Assembly: GCF_017104965.1 (NCBI RefSeq)
Contig: NZ_JAAGPR010000011.1
Span: forward strand, 62,001 to 126,000
Reading direction: 5' to 3'
DNA length: 64,000 bases
From: Paraburkholderia sp. Ac-20340
GTDB taxonomy: Bacteria; Pseudomonadota; Gammaproteobacteria; Burkholderiales; Burkholderiaceae
Shown here: positions 1-8,800 of the stretch, piece by piece
How positions within the stretch are numbered: the stretch's first letter is position 1
Layout: each line of letters opens with the position of its first letter
Notes under the pieces: model-generated
Told to the model about the DNA's origin: nothing
What the model saw: only the letters and a program-made list of their open reading frames with translations
Database searches by the model: none
Made by a program: the position numbers and the translations under genes

Positions 1-775
1 TGGAAAGCGTGAACGCATCGATATGTTCTTCGTCGATATGCCCACCGCCCGCGTGATAGCGCAGCGAAGCATACGCACGCTCGTGCCTGCGATACGCGCC
101 AACGTGATCGGCGATAACCAGCACATGCGTTTTGTCGCGATGCTCGAACCAGACGACAAAGCCCCATTCTTCGCAGAGCCGCAAAAAGAAAACCCAATCG
201 CTTTCCCACGCCTGGCGGATCGTGTCGCGCTGCGGATGATGGAGTTCGCCGATACGCCATTCGATCAGCCCATACGGGCTGATGACGTCGTGAAGAATAT
301 CGATGATCGAGCCACTGAAAGCGCGCGAATTCACTTTCAGCGAAGCGAGCCAGAATACGGGCCGCACGACGAACTCATAGATGTTGTCGTCGCCTTGCCG
401 GCCCAGCACGCGTGCAGACGCCACGATGCCGTTAATCTCGCGCACACCCGCGCCGCTGCTCGATGTAACGATGCGCGTGGGGTCGCGCGAATCCTCAACG
501 CGCTCGAGATCGATCGTCAGCCAGATCGGCGTTCCGGCAATCCGATCGAGGTCGATCCGCGTGCGCTCGTCCTCGTCGAAAATCATCGGCAGGAAACTCG
601 CGCGAGCCGTTGCCTCCACGCGATATTCAAACAGCTTGCCGATGCCTTCGCGCCCGACAATCCTTCGCGGAATCAGGACGCTTTCATCATGCGGCCGCCC
701 ACGCGAATTGACGGTTGGGCGTTCCGGCAGGGCGGGGCCGCGCATGCTCAGCATTTGCCATTGCAGCGTGGTCAT
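1..775 (-). CDS. vgrG: Type VI secretion spike protein VgrG (TssI), N-terminal part, cut by window edge
   Basis: About 258 codons are visible, reading leftward off the window. They match the start of VgrG, the trimeric spike that tips the type VI secretion tube. The segment reads MTTLQWQMLSMRGPALP, then a beta-rich stretch with RIVGREGIGKLFEYRVEA, later YEFVVRPVFWLASLKVNS and ESDWVFFLRLCEEWGF, the usual gp27-like hallmarks of VgrG. The start codon at 775 overlaps the stop of the PAAR gene (ATGA, 772-775), so the two are translationally coupled. PAAR proteins cap the VgrG tip, which fits. The C-terminal gp5-like and any effector part lie outside the window. No T6SS core genes (tssB, tssC, tssH) are visible. 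Confidence 0.88.
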   Translation of the reverse strand, partial: MTTLQWQMLSMRGPALPERPTVNSRGRPHDESVLIPRRIVGREGIGKLFEYRVEATARASFLPMIFDEDERTRIDLDRIAGTPIWLTIDLERVEDSRDPTRIVTSSSGAGVREINGIVASARVLGRQGDDNIYEFVVRPVFWLASLKVNSRAFSGSIIDILHDVISPYGLIEWRIGELHHPQRDTIRQAWESDWVFFLRLCEEWGFVVWFEHRDKTHVLVIADHVGAYRRHERAYASLRYHAGGGHIDEEHIDAFTLS

Positions 776-1032
776 GCGCGAGCGCCAATGATTGTCGCGC
801 CGCACGCGGTTTTATCGCCGATAAAAGCGACCGGCACGCCGCCATGCGTGCGTTTTCCGCTTGCCTGAATGGGAAAGTTGCCGCCACATTTCGGACACCT
901 GACGAGATGTCCGTCCAACGCCACGCGCCGGCCCATGTGTGCGAGATCGTGGGCGGCTTCGATAATCTCGCCGCCATGATCGGTTGTATCGCCTATACGG
1001 GCAACTTCGCGCCCGGTCGTCGCATCACGCAT
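772..1032 (-). CDS. PAAR-domain protein (T6SS spike tip)
   Basis: This 86-residue protein has the glycine- and histidine-rich pattern of the PAAR family, which forms the sharp zinc-containing tip on VgrG. Visible signs are GDTTDHGGEI near residue 15, a CPKCGGNF segment near residue 50, HGGVPVAFIGDKTACGATI near the end, and a length close to the minimal domain, so there is no fused effector. AGGGTGAG lies just upstream of the ATG at 1032. The gene overlaps vgrG by four bases. Any effector delivered by this tip would have to be encoded beyond the left edge or be bound non-covalently. Confidence 0.87.
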   Translation of the reverse strand: MRDATTGREVARIGDTTDHGGEIIEAAHDLAHMGRRVALDGHLVRCPKCGGNFPIQASGKRTHGGVPVAFIGDKTACGATIIGARA

Positions 1033-1168
1033 TGCTCACCCTAACGAATCGGGGCAGCAGGATTTGCCGCCCTAAAACGTTAAAGTGATCTCATAAGAGA
1101 TAAAGTGGTATCCGAAAACTCTTAAATTGCGCGGCGAGCGTCACCGCGTCAAGTTCGAGTCTGCGATG

Positions 1169-2719
1169 TCAGGCCGAAAACACCGCCACCGCGCCTTGCA
1201 GTCGCATCGCTTGTTCGTCGAGTGCGTGCGCGGCCGCGGCGGCTTCTTCCACGAGCGCGGCGTTCTGCTGCGTGACCTGATCCATTTGCGCGATCGCCTG
1301 ATTGACCTGTTCGAGGCCACGGCTTTGTTCCGTCGATGCCTGCGCGATCGACTCGAACACGTCTTTCGCCGAGGCAATGTCGGCGCGCAGTCGTGTCATG
1401 GTCGCGCCGACGTCATGCGCGCGCGTCGCGCCGCCCGAGATCGAGGTGGTCGACTGTTCGATCAGTTCCTTGATCTCCTTCGCGGCCGTCGACGATCGTT
1501 GCGCGAGCGAGCGCACTTCCGATGCCACCACCGCGAAGCCGCGCCCCTCGGTGCCCGCGCGCGCCGCTTCGACCGCCGCGTTGAGCGCGAGGATATTGGT
1601 CTGGAAAGCGATGCCTTCGATGATCGAGGTAATCGACGCGATCTTTTCCGCGCTGCCCGACGCCTCGTTCATGGTTTCGATCATCTGTGCGGACATGGTG
1701 TTGCCCGCGTTGACGGCGTCCATCGCGCGCACGATCACGTCGCAGGCGTGGCGCGCGTTGTCGGCGTTCTGACGCACGGCTTCGGTCAATTCGTGCGTGG
1801 TCGCGGAGGTTTCTTCGAGCGCGGCGGCCTGTTGTTCGGTGCGCGACGACAGATCGGTATTGCCCGCCGCGATCTGCGAGGCGCCCACCTTGACGGCTTC
1901 CACGCCCTGCGTGACCGAGCCGACGATGGTCTGCAGCGAGGTCTGCATATCGTCCATGGCGCAGAGCAGGCGGCCGGTTTCGTCGCTGTGGGTGCGGTCG
2001 ATGCGGCTGTCGAGGCGGCCGGCGGCGATCGCCTGCGCGGTTTCGACGGCGCGCGTGAGCGGGTCGCGGATCGCGGTCACGAGCCAGCGCCCGGCCAGCG
2101 CCGCGCACAGGACGGCCAGCGCGGCCGCCAGCGCCACGCTCGTGTAGATCGTGTGCCGCAGCGAGTCCAGTTCGGCGGTGCGCGTGTCGATGCGCTGGCG
2201 CTCGCTTTTGTCGAGTGCGTCGACGGCGGCGATCATGTCGCCCGTGCCCAGATAGCTGCCGAATCCTTCGGTCAGCGCGCTCAATTGCGCGAGCGTGGCG
2301 CTGCCGTCGTTGACCTGCGTGCGCATCGCGAGCATCGGATCGACGACCTTGGCTTCCCAGGCGTCGTACTGCGCGACGGCGGTATCGACCTGCTGGTTGC
2401 GCGCCGCATCGGCGGGATCGAGCGCCTTGATGGCCGCCATGCGCTGCCGGAAGTCGCTGATGTGATCGACTTTCCACTTCTTGTGGCCGGGCTGGCCGTC
2501 GAGGTTGTAGGCGAGCAGCGCCCAGATGATGTTCAGGTAGTCGGCGCCCGCATCCTTGACGAGCAATTGCGCCTGCACGGAAACGGCGTTCTGTTTCTGC
2601 TTCTGATCGATGGCGTTGAGGCCGTACCAGCACACGGCCGAACTGACGAGAAACACTGCAATGACGACGCAGAACGCCGTGGTCAACTTCTTGCCGATCG
2701 AAAGGTTCTGCATCTTCAT
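1169..2719 (-). CDS. Methyl-accepting chemotaxis protein
   Basis: A transmembrane chemoreceptor of about 516 residues. It has an N-terminal membrane segment (TAFCVVIAVFLVSSAVCWYG), a periplasmic four-helix-like region of about 150 residues, a second membrane segment (SVALAAALAVLCAALAG), a HAMP linker and a cytoplasmic signalling domain. The conserved hairpin tip is present (GIAFQTNILALNAAVEAARAG), as are flanking helices with E/Q pairs that could be methylated. There is no obvious C-terminal CheR-binding pentapeptide; the protein ends in VAVFSA. I start it at MKMQNLSIGKKL (2719); an ATG 33 bases upstream is in frame and neither has a strong Shine-Dalgarno. The ligand cannot be told from sequence. 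No che genes lie nearby. Confidence 0.9.
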   Translation of the reverse strand: MKMQNLSIGKKLTTAFCVVIAVFLVSSAVCWYGLNAIDQKQKQNAVSVQAQLLVKDAGADYLNIIWALLAYNLDGQPGHKKWKVDHISDFRQRMAAIKALDPADAARNQQVDTAVAQYDAWEAKVVDPMLAMRTQVNDGSATLAQLSALTEGFGSYLGTGDMIAAVDALDKSERQRIDTRTAELDSLRHTIYTSVALAAALAVLCAALAGRWLVTAIRDPLTRAVETAQAIAAGRLDSRIDRTHSDETGRLLCAMDDMQTSLQTIVGSVTQGVEAVKVGASQIAAGNTDLSSRTEQQAAALEETSATTHELTEAVRQNADNARHACDVIVRAMDAVNAGNTMSAQMIETMNEASGSAEKIASITSIIEGIAFQTNILALNAAVEAARAGTEGRGFAVVASEVRSLAQRSSTAAKEIKELIEQSTTSISGGATRAHDVGATMTRLRADIASAKDVFESIAQASTEQSRGLEQVNQAIAQMDQVTQQNAALVEEAAAAAHALDEQAMRLQGAVAVFSA

Positions 2720-2983
2720 GTTCACGGGAAAGCGGGGAAAAACCGCGAGCATCGGCTCGTCTGGATTCAGTCTGGATTAATACGGTAATACGGTATACCA
2801 ACACAAATAGTCAGACAAGCGCTTTCAGAATATGGATTACCACTATGGCGATCGAGGCGGGTTTAGGGCGCGCCATTCGATGCGATAAGCATCGTTTTGA
2901 ACGCGGATGAGGGGAAAAGGCGGGGCGAACGCCAACGCGCCGCGACCTTGCGGTGGCGGCGCGGCGGACATCAGCGTGATGAA

Positions 2984-4321
2984 TTACGCGTGCGCGGGCT
3001 TTTTCGCGACGCTTTGCGGGGCGGCGGGCGCGGCCGACGCTCCGGTTTCCGCGCGCGCGACGTTCAGCGCGTCGCCGAGCGAGTTGGGCATGGCGCGCAG
3101 GCCCAGATCGGCGGCGCTGATCACCGGGTTTTCGGCCATCACGAGGGTGCGGCGGATGCAGTTGAACAACTCGCGCACGTTGCCGGGCCAGTCGTATTGG
3201 CGCAACGCCGTGAGCGCGTCGGCGGAAAAGCCGCGAATCTTGACCTGCGACTCTTTCTTGTAGAGCGCCAGCGCGTGCTGGGCGAGCAGGTCGATATCCG
3301 CTTCGCGCTCGCGCAGCGGCGGCGTGGTGACCTTCAGCACGCAAAGCCGGTGATAGAGGTCGGCGCGGAATTTTCCTTCCGCCACGGCCGCTTCCAGATC
3401 GACGTGCGTCGCGGAAATGATCCGCACGTCGACCTTGATCGGCGTGTTGCTGCCCAGCCGCTCGAACGTGCCTTCCTGTAGAAAACGCAGCAGCACGGCC
3501 TGGCATGCGTAAGGCATATCGCCGATTTCGTCGAGAAACAGCGTGCCGCGCGACGCCGATTCGATCCGGCCGATCTTCTGCTGCAGCGCGCCCGTAAAGG
3601 CGCCGCGCTCATGGCCGAAGAGTTCGGCCTGCAGCAGCGTGGCGGGAATGGCCGCGCAATTGATGGCGACGTAAGGCTGGCGCGAGCGCGCCGAGCGATT
3701 GTGGATGGCGAGCGCAGCGAGTTCCTTGCCGGTGCCCGATTCGCCGCTGATAAAGACCGGTGCGGGCGTGTGCGCGCAGCGCTGGATGCCGCGGTAAAGC
3801 TCTTCCATGGCGTCGCATTCGCCGATCATGTCGAACTGGCCGTGGCTACGCCGCGAAGTGACGCGCTTGGGCGCTTCCAGCGCCGTGGCGGCGGCATTCG
3901 CGGCGCTCGGCACATTCGGCGTCCTGGACGCGTCGCGCAGCGTCGCCAGACCGTAAGCATGGCCGATGGCGAACAGCAGACTGCGGTCAGGGTAGGGCGA
4001 CGTGATGAAGTCGTAGCAATGATCGAGGATGAACTGGCGCGTGCCGGTGTCTTCGGACTGGCCGGGCTGCACGAGCGCGATCCACGTGACTTTCACCTGT
4101 TGCGCGTAGGTCTGCAGCGCGCCCAATTGTTCCTGCGTGACGTTGGGCGGCAGCTCGATCAGCCCGACGCGCGAAGCGGCTGGCGCCGTCGCCTCCGTAC
4201 CGGTTGCGAGCGCAACCTGCCAGTTGGCCGATGTCAGCAATTCGACGATGCGGGTGTCCGGGCTGGCCGAGACATACAGTACCGAACGCTCCGCTGCCAT
4301 TGAAGTCGAGATGGTATTCAT
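2984..4321 (-). CDS. Sigma54-type AAA+ activator without a C-terminal HTH (VpsR/BerB-like)
   Basis: A protein of about 445 residues of the bacterial enhancer-binding class that remodels sigma54 RNA polymerase. Residues 1-130 look like a receiver-like domain without the aspartate pocket, as in VpsR-type regulators. The AAA+ domain has Walker A GESGTGKE (193-200), the sigma54-contacting loop GAFTGA (240-245) and Walker B LFLDEIGD (261-268). After the AAA+ lid the protein ends in an Ala/Pro-rich tail (ASAAPAAPQSVAKKPAHA) with no Fis-type helix-turn-helix, and I find none in the other frames downstream. The start at 4321 is supported by GGGGGAAT six bases upstream. Family relatives in Burkholderia and Vibrio control exopolysaccharide and biofilm genes; a link to the adjacent glycosyltransferases or the Tad promoter is inference. 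Confidence 0.85.
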   Translation of the reverse strand: MNTISTSMAAERSVLYVSASPDTRIVELLTSANWQVALATGTEATAPAASRVGLIELPPNVTQEQLGALQTYAQQVKVTWIALVQPGQSEDTGTRQFILDHCYDFITSPYPDRSLLFAIGHAYGLATLRDASRTPNVPSAANAAATALEAPKRVTSRRSHGQFDMIGECDAMEELYRGIQRCAHTPAPVFISGESGTGKELAALAIHNRSARSRQPYVAINCAAIPATLLQAELFGHERGAFTGALQQKIGRIESASRGTLFLDEIGDMPYACQAVLLRFLQEGTFERLGSNTPIKVDVRIISATHVDLEAAVAEGKFRADLYHRLCVLKVTTPPLREREADIDLLAQHALALYKKESQVKIRGFSADALTALRQYDWPGNVRELFNCIRRTLVMAENPVISAADLGLRAMPNSLGDALNVARAETGASAAPAAPQSVAKKPAHA

Positions 4322-4579
4322 GATTCCCCCGAAACGAATCCACCGGGCGAATCGATCGTGTTTTTGCCGATCGTATTCGCGAATGCGCGTGGTCTGGGTG
4401 CGCACAGAATGACCTTAATTCAACGTCGTGCAGGTTGCAATCAGATTAAAACCGCATCGTTCTTTGCTTAACGCGATTTAGTCAGATGATTATCCAGGTG
4501 GTACTCAACAGGTATTTTTATTAATCGCGATAAATAGTTCAGACGTTCGTTTTATTTGTCTGCTTGATTAAGTACGCTA

Positions 4580-5668
4580 TCAACGCGTTGCCGTGCGCAC
4601 GCGCGCGACGGTACGGCGGCGCGTGGGGTCGAGCCGCACGATCTGCGCGGTGCGCGCGACATTGCGCCCGGCGCGCTGGGTGCGCTGCGTATGTTCAATG
4701 GGCAGCGTGCTGACCTTGTTCTTGGTCTGATAACGACGGCGCACGAGATAAACCGGGCGGCCCTTGGATTCGTGATAGATGCGCCCGACGTATTCGCCCA
4801 CCACACCGATGCCGATCAATTCGATCCCGCCCATGAACAGCAGCACGGTCAGCAAGGAGGCGTAGCCCGGCACGGGATTGCCGAACAGCACCGTGCGCCC
4901 GACGATAAAGCCGCCATACAGGAACGCGGCTGCCGCAATGGCAAGGCCGATATAGGTCCAGCTACGCAGCGGCACCGTGCTGAAACTGGTGATGCCTTCG
5001 AGCGCGAAATTCCACAGCCGCCAGCCGGAGAATTTCGAGTGCCCGGCACTGCGCGCCTCGCGCACGTAATCGACGATCACGGTCCGGTAGCCCACCCACG
5101 CGAACAGCCCCTTCATGAAGCGCCGCGATTCGGGCAGGCGCCGCAGCGCGTTGACGACTTCGCGATCCATCAGGCGGAAGTCGCCGACATTCTCGGGCAG
5201 TTTCACATCCGACAGCACGTTATGCACGCGGTAGTAGAGCCCTGCGGCGGTGCGCTTGGCCCAGGTGTCGCTGGCGCGGTTGGTGCGCCGCGCGGCTACC
5301 ACATCGGCGCCGTCGCGCCAATGCTCGATCATCACCGGAATCAGGCTCGGCGGGTCCTGCAGATCGGCGTCGATGGGAATCACGGCGTCGCCGAAGGCCT
5401 CGTCGATACCCGCGGTCAGCGCGGCTTCCTTGCCGAAGTTGCGCGTGAGGTCGATCACGCGAATACGGCGGTCCTTGCTGCTCGCGTCGATCAGTCGGGC
5501 GAGCGTCGCATCGCTGCTGCCGTCGTTGATGCAGACGATCTCGAAGCGGATCGAAGCGATGGCTTCCAGCACCGGAACGAGTCCGGCAAAGAACGCGTCG
5601 ATCGCTTCTTCCTCGTTGTAGAACGGCACCACCATCGAAACAAGCGGCTTGCTGGTACGTGTATTCAT
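4580..5668 (-). CDS. Family 2 glycosyltransferase (polyprenol-phosphate glycosyltransferase, GtrB/DPM1-like)
   Basis: A membrane-anchored GT-A fold enzyme of about 362 residues. The start (VSMVVPFYNEEEAIDAFF) and the metal-binding DADLQDPP match dolichol/undecaprenyl-phosphate sugar transferases, which load a sugar from a nucleotide donor onto a lipid carrier on the inner face of the membrane. Two C-terminal membrane segments follow (IGLAIAAAAFLYGGFIVG and LLTVLLFMGGIELIGIGVVG), then the family signature GEYVGRIYHESKGRPVYL. The tail beyond that is basic. GGGGGAAT precedes the ATG at 5668. It is the last gene of a three-gene operon whose first two members are GT87-type membrane proteins that could use the lipid-linked sugar it makes. 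Confidence 0.87.
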   Translation of the reverse strand: MNTRTSKPLVSMVVPFYNEEEAIDAFFAGLVPVLEAIASIRFEIVCINDGSSDATLARLIDASSKDRRIRVIDLTRNFGKEAALTAGIDEAFGDAVIPIDADLQDPPSLIPVMIEHWRDGADVVAARRTNRASDTWAKRTAAGLYYRVHNVLSDVKLPENVGDFRLMDREVVNALRRLPESRRFMKGLFAWVGYRTVIVDYVREARSAGHSKFSGWRLWNFALEGITSFSTVPLRSWTYIGLAIAAAAFLYGGFIVGRTVLFGNPVPGYASLLTVLLFMGGIELIGIGVVGEYVGRIYHESKGRPVYLVRRRYQTKNKVSTLPIEHTQRTQRAGRNVARTAQIVRLDPTRRRTVARVRTATR

Positions 5669-5750
5669 GATTCCCCCGTCTCTCCTGCTGCGTGGCGTGG
5701 TGCCACGTCTGCTTTCTTTGACTGCGGGCGCTTGCGGCGCCAGCGCAGCA

Positions 5751-6995
5751 TCAATCGTCCCGGTTGCCTGCCAGCACAACGGGCGCGCGCTGCGCCTCGC
5801 GCGTGCGTTGAACCAGCATCCACAGCGTCATTGCGCTGATGATCGGCAAAAACTGCACATGCACGCGCGCGACCACCAGCATGCCGAGCACCGGCGCGAG
5901 CCAGAGCAGGCAGAGCCATTCGCGTTCGCCGCGGCGCCATCCGTGCGAGAAACCATAGCGGCAGCACCAGGCGATCACGACGCCATACCAGGCCAGGTCG
6001 TAGTCGTGCAGATACGGGCTGACCAGCAGGCTTGCGCACATCAGCGTGGCGGCGCGCAGCGCGAGCGGAGCCTCGCGGCGCCACGTTTCGAAGACGGCCC
6101 AGCACGCGGCCAGGATCGAGATGCCTTGTACGGCGTAGGCGAGCGGCACAGGCGCCTGCAGCATGCGCATCAGCGCGAAGAAGGTGGGGATGCGTTCGAG
6201 GCAGCCCTTGCCGGCTTCGACGTAACCGGTTGCGAAGGTCGTTGCGTGCACAAAGGCATCGAAGGTATTCGCGCCGAAGGCGAGCAATGCGAGCACGAGC
6301 GTCGCCGCCACGGTCAGGCAAGTCGATGCGAGCGCGCGCCACGAGCGCGAGCAGAGCAGCGCAAACGGAAACAGCGGCGCTAGATGCGGCTTCATGAAGA
6401 GGAGCCCGAAGCAAATGCCGCTTGCCACCGGATGCCGGCGCAGCCAGTGCAATCCCAGCCCGGCCAGCGCGGCGGTCAGCAACGCGTTTTGTCCCATCAC
6501 CACGACGAGCGCAGCGCCCGGGAACGCCAGCGCCATCCAGCCCGCTTCGGCATGGCGCACGATCGCGCGCACCGTCACGGCGAAGAGCGCGCATGAACCC
6601 AGCACGAACAGCACGACCGCTGCGGGATACGGCAACAGCGCGAGCGGCAGGACGGCGAGCAGGGCAGTCGGCGGATACAGCCACGGCAGCACATAACCGC
6701 CGGCTTCGACGGGCGCGGGCGAAATCGCCAGTTCGATCGCCTTGATCGCCTGCATGTTGTAGGCGTCGATGGCGTGGCCCTTCAGCGCAAGAAACGAGGC
6801 GCTCCAGAACGGCAGCATGTCAGTGGCGGGTTGCCGGAAACCGGCGTGATGCGACGCCAGGTGATAGAGATAGCCCAACCCGACGATCAGATAGCACATC
6901 AACGCCACGAACGACCAGTTGCGCAGCCGGGCAGGATTGAGCCAATGTCCGGCGCGCATCGGCGCGCGGCGAGCGGCGGCAAGGTGCGCGTTCAT
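5751..6995 (-). CDS. Polytopic GT87/DUF2029-family membrane glycosyltransferase
   Basis: About 414 residues with roughly ten hydrophobic helices. It shows the GT87 pattern of lipid-dependent sugar transferases: TDMLPFWSASFLALKG near the first periplasmic loop, WLYPPTALLAVLPLALLP, GQNALLTAALAGLGLHWL and FMKPHLAPLFPFAL. Such enzymes move a sugar from a polyprenyl-phosphate donor onto an acceptor on the periplasmic side. The ATG at 6995 overlaps the stop of the upstream paralogue (ATGA). The two proteins share the same order of motifs and probably arose by duplication. The acceptor is unknown; a surface glycan or lipid A modification are both possible. Confidence 0.75.
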   Translation of the reverse strand: MNAHLAAARRAPMRAGHWLNPARLRNWSFVALMCYLIVGLGYLYHLASHHAGFRQPATDMLPFWSASFLALKGHAIDAYNMQAIKAIELAISPAPVEAGGYVLPWLYPPTALLAVLPLALLPYPAAVVLFVLGSCALFAVTVRAIVRHAEAGWMALAFPGAALVVVMGQNALLTAALAGLGLHWLRRHPVASGICFGLLFMKPHLAPLFPFALLCSRSWRALASTCLTVAATLVLALLAFGANTFDAFVHATTFATGYVEAGKGCLERIPTFFALMRMLQAPVPLAYAVQGISILAACWAVFETWRREAPLALRAATLMCASLLVSPYLHDYDLAWYGVVIAWCCRYGFSHGWRRGEREWLCLLWLAPVLGMLVVARVHVQFLPIISAMTLWMLVQRTREAQRAPVVLAGNRDD

Positions 6996-8227
6996 CGTGC
7001 TTCTTCTTCGCGCGTGCGGCGCAGGACGATCAGCAGCACGAGCAGCAGAACGATCGAGCCGATCTGCGGCAACTCCAGGCAGCGATTGAACAGTTCGAAA
7101 ACGGGCAGCAACCACGCCAGCACGATGATGGTCTGCTCGCCGCGTTGCCAGCCGGTGCGCAGGCCGGTGGCGAGCAGCCACGCCAGCGTGAGGCCGAGCC
7201 AGGCGAGTTCGTAATGCCAGACATACGGATTGGCGATCAGCGTGGCGACGGCAAGGATGGCGATTCGCGTGCCCGGATCGCGCGTTTTGCGCCAGATATG
7301 ACATGCCGCCGCGATCGCGAGCGCGGCAATGGCGCCCTGGATTACGTAGGCGAGTTGCAGCGGCACGCCGCCCAGACGCAGTGCGGCGAACGCCGTCGGC
7401 GAGGCGAGCCAGAACAGCCGGCCCTGTTCGAGAATCACGCTACGGGCGAGATCCGCGGCCAGAAAAGAGAGCTTGAGCGTGGGCGTGCCCAACACGGCGA
7501 TGCTCACCGCGGCAAACGCCGTGGCGGTGACCGCGGCGCTGGCGAAGGCGCGCCAGGAGCGCGTGGCGATCAGCAGAAACGGAAACAGCATGGCCATTTG
7601 CGGCTTGATGGCCAGCAGTCCGATGCAGATGCCGGCGCGCACGGGAAAGCGGTCGATCCAGCGCACGGCGAACAGCGCAAGCGCGGCCGTCAGCAGCGAA
7701 TTCTGTCCAAACAGGGCTGCCACGAACACGCAAGGCAAACTCGCGATCAACAAAATAGCGACGCGAATATTGCCGGTCCAGCGTGCGAGTTCCGAAACCG
7801 CCAGCGCGCCCTTGACGTAGATAAACAGGCTAGTCGCGACAAACAGCGCGTAAGACAGCAAGAAGGGCAGCAACGCGAAAGGCGTGACGAACAGCAGGAA
7901 GGTGGGCGGATAGAGCCACGGCAGAAACGAGTCTTTAGGGCTCGGACCGAACAGTTGCGCGGCCGCGGCGGAGAACGACGTGAAGTTGTACACCTGGGCC
8001 GCCGTGCCGTGCAGCATCACATGCGAGGCGCTCCAGAACACCGCGAAATCGCCAGCCGGCCGGGCGGTGCCGGTTGCCAGAAAACCGTGCGTGATACGCG
8101 CCCACATCGCGAGGAAGGCGATATAGAGAATGCACATCGTCAGGCAGTAGACGACAAACCGCTCTTTCGTCATCCAGCCTCGTGTGTGACGCCCGGCGCC
8201 GCGCGCCGATCCCAGTGGAATATCCAT
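6992..8227 (-). CDS. Polytopic GT87/DUF2029-family membrane glycosyltransferase, first gene of operon
   Basis: About 411 residues, a paralogue of the next gene. Shared landmarks are GDFAVFWSASHVMLHG, WLYPPTFLLFVTPFALLP, GQNSLLTAALALFAVRWI and AIKPQMAMLFPFLL. It has about ten membrane helices and no signal peptide beyond the first helix (FVVYCLTMCILYIAFLAMWA). GGCGGGAC lies just before the ATG at 8227. Together with the downstream GT2 enzyme it resembles modules in which a GT2 protein makes lipid-linked sugar and GT87 proteins transfer it. Two GT87 proteins with one GT2 suggests two different acceptor positions, which is inference. Confidence 0.75.
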   Translation of the reverse strand: MDIPLGSARGAGRHTRGWMTKERFVVYCLTMCILYIAFLAMWARITHGFLATGTARPAGDFAVFWSASHVMLHGTAAQVYNFTSFSAAAAQLFGPSPKDSFLPWLYPPTFLLFVTPFALLPFLLSYALFVATSLFIYVKGALAVSELARWTGNIRVAILLIASLPCVFVAALFGQNSLLTAALALFAVRWIDRFPVRAGICIGLLAIKPQMAMLFPFLLIATRSWRAFASAAVTATAFAAVSIAVLGTPTLKLSFLAADLARSVILEQGRLFWLASPTAFAALRLGGVPLQLAYVIQGAIAALAIAAACHIWRKTRDPGTRIAILAVATLIANPYVWHYELAWLGLTLAWLLATGLRTGWQRGEQTIIVLAWLLPVFELFNRCLELPQIGSIVLLLVLLIVLRRTREEEAR

Positions 8228-8601
8228 TGTCCCGCCCCCGAATGGTCTGCCGATCCGGAACGGATGTCCTCGGTCGTGCGACTTGTTTCACTGCTTCTTT
8301 TGCGTTTCTTCCCTGATCGCTGCCTGTTGCCTGATTGCCTTTTTGCAGCACTTTTCTTCATCTGCTCGTGCAATCCAATTCGTCTGCATTAATAACCGAC
8401 GATTGATTATGTGTAGAAACGGCAAGGCGTTTCAAGCCCACGTATTCCATGGGCGCCGTCGCTGCCGCGCGCACAGCGGTTTTTGAAGCGTTTTGCGCCG
8501 ATTTGTCGGTTCAAAACAGGCCCATGTTTCAGCCTTGTATCAACTGCGGACAGCTTTGCTGCAGCGCTAAAAAAAAGGGTGCGCGGCGCGACATGCCGCA
8601 G

Positions 8602-8621
8602 TCCCAGGGAAAGTCCTGGGA
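8602..8621. other. Perfect 7-bp stem-loop upstream of the flp promoter
   Basis: TCCCAGG, loop GAAAGT, CCTGGGA. No T-run follows on either strand, so a simple intrinsic terminator is unlikely. It could be a protein-binding inverted repeat for the activator of the sigma54 promoter about 165 bp downstream, a typical enhancer distance. That role is speculative. Confidence 0.35.
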
Positions 8622-8785
8622 AAAGAGGCTGCAAGCCTTTATCCATAAGGCAGACGCGCCGTGCAGCGCAGTCCGTCCCCAAAAAACCGATGTATCAATC
8701 CAGTAACAATTTCTAACACGGGGTTGTCGTGGGCAATTCTTGCCGAAATACGCCCGATCCAATGCTGGCGGGCTTTTCGCGGAGC

Positions 8786-8800
8786 TGGCCCGGACTTTGC
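8786..8800 (+). promoter_or_regulatory. Sigma54 (-24/-12) promoter for the flp/Tad operon
   Basis: The sequence TGGCCCGGACTTTGC matches the sigma54 consensus TGGCAC-N5-TTGC at all but one position and has the invariant GG and GC with exactly ten bases between them. It points toward flp. Transcription would begin about 12 bases past the GC, leaving a leader of roughly 410 nt. A sigma54 activator gene lies at 2984-4321, but that protein has no DNA-binding domain. Confidence 0.6.

Noticed and set aside
1127..2788. Plus-strand 553-codon open frame opposite the chemoreceptor
   Set aside because: The opposite strand encodes a textbook chemoreceptor; this frame has only Arg/His/Gly-rich noise.
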